This document shows positions 57,156 through 64,000 of a stretch of 64,000 nucleotides of DNA, one piece after another. Below the pieces are notes generated by a model. It searched no databases and was not told the origin of the DNA. It saw only the letters and a program-made list of their open reading frames with translations. Made by a program: the position numbers and the translations under genes. Every line of letters starts with the position of its first letter. Within the stretch, counting starts at the first letter, position 1. The DNA comes from Episyrphus balteatus. Lineage: Eukaryota > Arthropoda > Insecta > Diptera > Syrphidae. The DNA is taken from contig NC_079135.1 in the NCBI RefSeq assembly GCF_945859705.1, positions 31,731,679 to 31,795,678 of the forward strand, in the 5' to 3' direction.

Positions 57156-60100
57156 ACGCCAAAATTCCAATGTAATATGAACCAAAATAAAATTTTTTGT
57201 TTTCATACCTAAAGCCGAAAATCGAGTTGGTTCTATTTTTTAAGAAAATTTTGTCTGACCTCGATCAATAAAAGTTCCTGAAATTTAGCGAAAACGTGTA
57301 TTATTGCGGTTCCTTCCTGAGAAGTTACTAAAACGTTATTGGAATAAAAATAAATAAATATGAGCTTGTCGTCAAGGGAACTTTTTTCATAGCATTACTC
57401 AATTAGTCATGACTCATGAGGCCCTAATAGAGGCTTTTCTCTCAACACATTGAAATACAAATTTTGCTCAGCTGAGCTGTAGTCTATGTTCTGTATATCA
57501 GATTATGATAGCTCCTCATACGAACATCATAAAGTCCTAACGAGAGTGCAACGTAAATCAACATTTTTTCAATAATTTTCTTTTGCAATTAGTTTTTACA
57601 TAGAATTGTATAGTATTCGTAGTGAAAGTAAAATTACCAAGAATTTGTCTGAACGCAAACAAAATTTCAAAGCTCCTTTGATGAAAAACATATTGGTCAC
57701 CAATATTGTCACATACCATTTTCGTACATATAATGTTTCAACTTTTCACACGAATTTCATCATATTCATTTATTTGAGTTCTTTGATAATTTTAGTTCCG
57801 TGGAAATGAAAGTCAACACTTGCATTAAAGATCTGGTGATATTGATGGTTTTTGTTGCTACACTAGTCTTAATTATTCATAGTTTTCACGTATTCGTGGT
57901 TGTTTTTTGTTTAAATACAAGATAAAAGTCTCCATTTAAATTTCTGATTCTCTCATATTTCATAGAGTTTTTAAATATAATGTTCGTTTTGTGCTAGCCT
58001 AGTTTACAGTTTAGCGTTTATAACAAAAATAAAATTTTCAAAACAATTTTCTGTCATTTATGTCCTCTGATTTTTTTTTTATTAAAGTTCTTTTATTTAC
58101 CCCATCCAGCACGTTAAATGATTATTTTCCGAAAAAATTCCAGAAAAGGGTTAAAAATCTATAATTTCTATGTACTAATCAATTTTAAAAGTTTAAATTT
58201 AAAAGGTCACTGTGGCGTATGCGTAATATTTTTTTTGTTTTTAATTGAAAATTATACCTAAATTGATACACCAGATCGTTCGTAAAGGAATTTAGATGTA
58301 ACGTCTTTTAGTATAGTCGAATTATGGTATCACATCAACAAAATGATTGAAATAATATAAATAAACTTCTTTTAACATTCACTTACTCATGTAGTAGAAT
58401 TTGAACATTTGGGTACAAAACCAAAAGATTAGTTTCGTTTAACCCCCATTAGGTAATAGTCCTATGAAATTTTTGCATCCCTGTAATGGTTTAAGATTTT
58501 TTTCAGTCAATTCTCAACCAATTAAAAAAAAAAAAATACCTTATTTGCTTTGGAAATATAGAATAGCTATGTATATAATATTAGGGTGTCCGTTATTTCC
58601 CAAAGTGATGTTTTCGGGGGAGACACCCCCAAGATCGAAAGTTTAGGGCCTAAATAAGGGGAATTTAGCAAACAAAAATTTTTTGGAGGTCATTAACCCG
58701 TGCCTCTAAGGTCATACTTTCCCCATACAAATTTGTATGAGAAATTTTTAACTCATACATAAAATTTTTTTCTCTCGAGTTAAATAATCTATTTTTAAAA
58801 TATTTTATAATTCTGGTTGGAAAACTGGTACTTTAAAAGATCACATTCAAAATTTCCCGTTAAATTTTTTTTTATATTTTATTTCGGTTTTTGAAATTAT
58901 TAGCTGTTTTCGTAGTTTTTGCTTGTACGTTTTATTTTATTCTACTTAAAGTAAGCAACACAATTTTAAATGCAGTTTTATTGGTTTTTAAGTGTTTTCA
59001 AATATTGCATTCAAAAATGTGTGTAAAAATCAAAAATTTTAATTTTTTTTAATTTTTATTTGAAATATTCGCCGTTTTTATACGTTTCAATTTATTTTTC
59101 TCGATCTACAAAAGACATGTTTACAATTTTTTTATTGAATTTTGTTTAACAATTATCCACCTAAAATATGACATCAAAAAAATTGAAAAATTTTCAAGAT
59201 AATATTTAATCATCAAAACTTAAAAACAATTTTCCAAAAAAACAAAAATTATCAAAATTGTAAAAAAAAAATATATATATTTTTTAAATGTTACTTTTTT
59301 CAAAAAGTAATTTGTTTTTCATTTTACGGTTTACTAAACGCATTTTTATTTTCGTAATTGATTTCAATAACGAATAGTTTACGAGAAATTCAGAGTCAGT
59401 TTTTTTTTTTTTCATTTTGATTACATGACAAGTTCCGGATTTTTTTTAAATCCCAATAGTTCCATTGCATCACAAAACATTACCGATCAGTTATAGAAAT
59501 TAATTTGCATGACTTAATTTACAAAATTTTAGTAAGAATAGTTTAAAATCCAAGCAACTTGAACTCATCTTTTTAATCCAGTTTCCCTTTACTATAAAAG
59601 AATGTGCTTTTTAAATATAACTTATCTACTTTTTCACATTGAAAAATATACACCCCTTTTATTGTTGTTTATTTTCGCAACTCTCTGTCATAAAAAGAAC
59701 TCATGCGATCATTAAATTCCTCTATAGTGATGCTTAGTCAAGCATGTTAACTTTAATTGAAAAACTTTTTCACTACTGGGAATCAAAGATAGAAATAAGA
59801 ACTGTTATTACAAAAATCTTATTTACAAAACAACAAAATTATTTCTTATATTCAAATTAATTGGATGAATATTTAAAGCTCCACTCTTTTGTACTTTTTT
59901 ATTAAAAATATTGTCAAAGTTAATAATCACCCCAAACCCTTTTTTATTTATTATATTTTAATTTAAAACCAAATAAAAAAGAAAATAAATAAAAAGAAAA
60001 AACATTTCTCTTTGAAAGTTTGATCAAAAAATCTTCTTCTTTTCTTTAGATCACACAATCATAATACAAAATGAAGCCTCTCTCTGCTTCAATTAAAATC

Positions 60101-60300
60101 AAAACCAAAAATAACTACCTGTTTGCTCAAGGGTTCTTCTGCTATATATTCCAAGGGTTCTTATACTTCTTCCATTAGCCTATTTATAGCTCAAACTCTA
60201 AGTACAAAATTTATTTTAATATTCCATGCCATTTCAAGTTGAGGAGCATGGACAAAAAAAAAAAAGACGAAAAAAAAAAACATAAATTACATCAAAGATT
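57156..60300. other. Unassigned AT-rich DNA
   Basis: Very AT-rich, with short homopolymer runs. No element ends, long open frames or coding motifs recognised. Confidence 0.5.
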
Positions 60301-62402
60301 TATTTTGCTTCCAATTTTCCATCACCATACCCACCGACAATGGAAGCTGTAAAACTGTGATTACTTCCCAAGCATATGGCACAGGATACGCAACTTATCC
60401 CCATCGCATCAACATCGGTTTCTCAATTTGTTCCCACATTTGTTGGCACATCTTAACTTTGATGCTTTCATAACTTCTTTTATGTTATATGAGTAGGTTT
60501 TATTTATTTTTTTTTTCGTCATAATAAAAATTTTAACCCTCTTATCCTTTACTCACAACAAAACAATCCTACTCTGTTTGTTGTTGTTTTTTTTTGTTAT
60601 ATGAGCTAAGGACTTAAAATAAAACTCACCCAATTTTTCAGTAGGTTTAAATGTAAAATGCCTCAAGGTACCCTCAAATTGATGGGGTAAAAGCAAAAAA
60701 CAAGAGAACCAATCCTCAAGGTATACGTCATAGAAACACCACCACACCATTAACAGCAAAACCTTAAATACGTTTATTGGCATCCCTAATTAAGTTGTAT
60801 CTACACGATAAAGACCCAATATAAGGTACATATTATTACCCAAAATAAAAAGCACCCATTGCTTTCCCTCCACCCCCACTCCAACTCACTCACGCTCACA
60901 AATCACTCTGTTTCAATCAACCCATTTTGAACAAGCATGGCCAATCCCCAAACTCACATATACACATACAATACCTAAGGCAACAAGCGGAAATCCCTGT
61001 TGCCAACATTGCTCTTGAAAAAAACTGATGATGGTTGCCTAGGTGCCAGATTGCTGCTGCTGCCTGGGTACTAGCTCTGAAGCTCGGTCTGCGTCCGGGT
61101 CTATTATCCCAGCCAATTTGTCTATATATAAAACAAGCAGCTACCTCAATGACTATACTTTTGCAACCAACCAAACAGCCCCCCCCTCCAACATTTATAC
61201 CCTCTTTGTGTCGTCTATATCTACTACTTGTCAATGTCGAGTCGACCGTGCTTACCAGCATCATTATCATCTTCCTATTTTGGCTGATGATGAGAGACTT
61301 ACCGGGGAGTCTGTGTTTCTATCATGCGATGAAGAGTTTTACTCATTTTTCAACATTAAACAGGGTTGTTATAAGGTTTTTCTTTGTTGTTAAAAAATAT
61401 TTTGTGTAAGGTTTTTTTTTTTGTTCCCTGGTCTAATAAGTCTATAGCTAGCTTTTGAGGTATGAGACGAAGTTCTTTTATGAAAAATGTTTTAAAAAAC
61501 CCTCTTACGATTTTTTCAAATCTATGTATACCTACTTGATTTTTACTTTACCTATGGAATAAATTTTCTTTAATTTTCAGTCTTTCGCGTTCTAAACGCG
61601 AAAAATATAACCCTTGTACCTAAAAAAAAAATATATAACATCCCTGTTTGGCGACATTGAAAAACCGCCGTCTGCGCAATGTGAATTTTTAAAATGGTTC
61701 CTTGACATCATCTTCTCGGTTATTTTATGCTTGCTTGCTTGCTTATGGAAGCTGAACTCCTGTTATTGTCTGCAGAGATTTTCATAACAACAAAAGCCTC
61801 AAACTTTGGCTCGTACCTACATAATAGAGAAATCCCAGCAACTGGTAGCTGAACGACCAACAAAAACAACAACCAAAAATGTAAAAAAATAAAAACGTAA
61901 AAAGGATGCTACAGGATGGATGGTACACTGAGTATGTAGTAGGTATAACTCAAAGATCCACCGAGGATGAAAGTCAGTTTCAGTTTCATTTGGACGTCCT
62001 AGATATTCGGTTGCATTGTACGATGATGCTCTCATAGAGAGGAGAGAGAAAGTTTTTGGTGTAATTTCAAGTTCAAGTGTGCCACCAAAAAATTGTGGTA
62101 ATAATTGTTCGTTATTTCATTTGAATTTGTGTTACCAGCTTTTTTTCTGGTGAATTAATTTGTTAGAAAAAATTAAAAAAAAAAAAAATTAATAAAAATA
62201 TATTTGTATAAGAAATTGCTTAAATATTTATATGAGAAATATTGGAAAAAGCTTGTACTGCGGTTTATTATTGGGTATATAAAGTGAAGTGTTAAAAAAA
62301 ATAAATTGATATTAACGGAAAGAATCATCAGGTGGAAATTCTCAATTCAATTTTGAAAAATTATTTGTATACAAAAGATTAAAAAAAAAAAAAAAATAAA
62401 AG
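60301..62402. other. Less AT-rich patch with promoter-like words, no gene assigned
   Basis: Base composition is more balanced at 60350-60450 and 60840-61320. Overlapping open frames on both strands (117-124 codons at 60917-61409) have no recognisable domain. TATATATAAAA at 61123-61133 resembles a TATA box. At 62402 an AAAAG|GTAAGTTAAG sequence resembles a strong splice donor and could close a 5' UTR exon. A minus-strand frame at 60783-60553 begins with a hydrophobic stretch (FKVLLLMVWWCF). None of these can be tied to a gene from sequence alone. Confidence 0.35.
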
Positions 62403-64000
62403 GTAAGTTAAGTTTAAATTTAAAAATAAATTTACTAAAATAAAAATATCTACTTAAAATAAATGTTTGGGCACTCAATATGACAACGTTTTGAAGAAGT
62501 ATAGGAAACAAATTAAGGCGTAAAGATCAGTTTTTCTTATCAATATTTATAAAGATTTAAGGGTTAAAAAATATATTTTAAAATTGAAAATTTCATTTTG
62601 TACGAATATACACTATTCTCAACTTTATTTGTTAACTACTTTTTATTGAAAATATAGAAACAAAGCAAAACACAAAAAAATCTTAAAAAGAACTTATTAA
62701 ACGCCCGACTGTATAAAAATTATTTTTTGAATATAATACAAAAAATTAGTTCAGTTCATTCAATTTAAATCAATTTTGAAGGTTTTGAATGAACAACAAC
62801 AACAATTAATTTTAATAGAACCATTGAACTTAAACATGAATCTTTTTCGTTTTGAATCTTTGCAATCTTGCAATTTTATTAAAAATTCTAGTTAAAAAAA
62901 AATCAAAACTTTTATTTTCAAACTATTTATCAATAAAATTGAAAAATATTAAAAAAAAAAAAATTTCTAAAAATTTTGTTGTATACCTACAAGAAAATGA
63001 ATGACATTATGTACCTACATCATTTTAAGGTTAAAGTTATAAAGATATATGTTTTTAAAGTTTAAAAAAAATTGTGTGCTTATAAAATTGAATTAAAATT
63101 AATCTTCGAAGTAACTTGCCATAAGACCAATTAGGTACGTACCACAATCGTGCGTTTGATAGTATAGAAATTTGCACATTGCGACGAAAATTTTAAATAA
63201 AAAAAGGTTAAATTTTAATTTTTTTTTTAAATTCCTTTTATTAGTGAGAAGAATGGATGCCTGGACTTAAATAAATATTATCATGGCATTACCAGTGTTG
63301 TCGTTGTTCGTTGATTTTTTTATTTCATGGCAAGTTTCTAAATGTGAGAAAAGGTAGACAATTTATAAAAACTTCAATTTATAAATTGGTTGAGAGAAAA
63401 ATTCATTACAATGAAGTTTTTAAAAATTTTCACACAGAAATGTGTGTAACACAAGAAGGGCGGTTTACGTTTAAGCATCTTAAAATATGTAAATGGCATC
63501 CTCGCCATATTCTTACAGTTGTTATTTGATAATAATCTTTTAATTTTTTAAAGTTCTTAATAACAGTGAAGTTTTTTTTTGGAATACCAGAACAATTTTT
63601 GTCAAACTTCTGGAGAATTAAAACAAAAACTTTTGCAGTGAACAATTGCTTCGGAAAATAATTTCAATCTTTTGCTAAAAAAAAACTATTTTATTTGCGA
63701 CTTGTTCCTTAATAAATAATCTGATTTTAACTATTTTTTTTACAAAATCTTGTAAGAATCATAAGTTATAAACCATATTTTCGAAACCAAAATTTTTGGA
63801 ATTTTGAAAAATCAATTCTTTGAAAGTAGATGAATAATGACTAAAAATGGCACACAAACTTTTTATTAAAAAAAAAAAAAAAATATTCATAAAGAAAAAT
63901 ACTAAAAAACAATATTCAAAATTCATAGACATCACCCAATTTGAAATTTTTCTCAAGTGATCTTTTGAGAAGATTTTTTTAATGTAATACTTCTTTTGCA
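62403..64000. other. Unassigned AT-rich DNA to the window end
   Basis: Many A- and T-runs, with no coding or repeat structure recognised. The short open frames near 63311-63645 overlap on both strands and lack motifs. Confidence 0.5.

Larger units (their letters stand above)
36001..64000 (+). other. Rab26: Presumed long Rab26 intron (or intron plus 3' neighbours)
   Basis: After the GTGAGT donor at 36001 no further Rab26 exon was recognised, so the remaining 28 kb is read as intron. This is an inference from absence. It is filled with transposons, listed separately, and may contain a small minus-strand gene at 55406-55694. Stretches with nothing recognisable: 39270-43738, 43916-44154, 44236-45737, 47421-48404, 48591-49977, 50830-51749, 57156-60300 and 62403-64000. 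All are AT-rich with only short chance open frames. Confidence 0.55.

Noticed and set aside
60917..61409. Overlapping frames of 116-124 codons as a protein gene
   Set aside because: Three frames over the same bases, low-complexity composition, no domain and no splice structure.

Overview
The window looks like a higher dipteran (brachyceran fly) nuclear genome. It is very AT-rich, its genes are split by introns, and it is full of transposon debris. Two genes are firmly recognised. Polycomb (Pc) lies on the minus strand: exon 1 at 10111-10173 and the last coding exon at 3337-4326. Rab26 lies on the plus strand: coding exons 1 and 2 at 35375-35770 and 35890-36000. The remaining Rab26 exons were not found, so 36001-64000 is most simply read as Rab26 intron or flank. 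A dipteran other than Drosophila, with an expanded genome, fits the fly-type protein sequences and the repeat load. I cannot name the species.

Layout. 1-3168 is AT-rich flank downstream of Pc with two small inverted-repeat elements. Just past the Pc stop is an in-frame 55-codon histidine-rich extension (3172-3336), a candidate for stop-codon readthrough. The 5.8-kb Pc intron (4327-10110) carries a 1.6-kb foldback element with TA flanks, an RTE-like LINE tail and several MITEs. 10174-12483 is the Pc upstream region with two more MITEs.

12484-29609 is the outstanding object: a nested, foldback-like inverted repeat of about 17.1 kb. From outside inward it has unique outer arms of about 1.0-1.2 kb, then oppositely oriented arrays of a 130-bp repeat, then a core of about 3.7 kb made of a 27-bp repeat built on a short GC-rich palindrome, which flips orientation near 19139. 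A second, almost perfect palindrome of 4.1 kb (24016-28144) sits in the right arm, flanked by a 9-bp direct repeat. Each arm has also acquired its own MITE, so the arms have separate histories.

29610-35374 is the Rab26 upstream region, with a 1-kb palindromic element. Within the presumed Rab26 intron lie a 2-kb palindrome interrupted by a PIF/Harbinger-like MITE (TAA duplication), two relatives of an element with GTGAGAC-rich ends, two decayed non-LTR reverse-transcriptase fragments, and a 1.73-kb hAT element with an 8-bp target duplication and a broken transposase C-terminus. On the minus strand at 55406-55694 are two candidate exons that splice in phase to give a 60-residue, six-cysteine C-terminus. 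They may belong to an undescribed nested secreted-peptide gene.

Functionally, Pc is a PRC1 chromatin reader and Rab26 a vesicle-trafficking GTPase. They are neighbours, not partners. Most of the window is transposon biology, dominated by long inverted repeats. No tRNA, rRNA or CRISPR array was seen.
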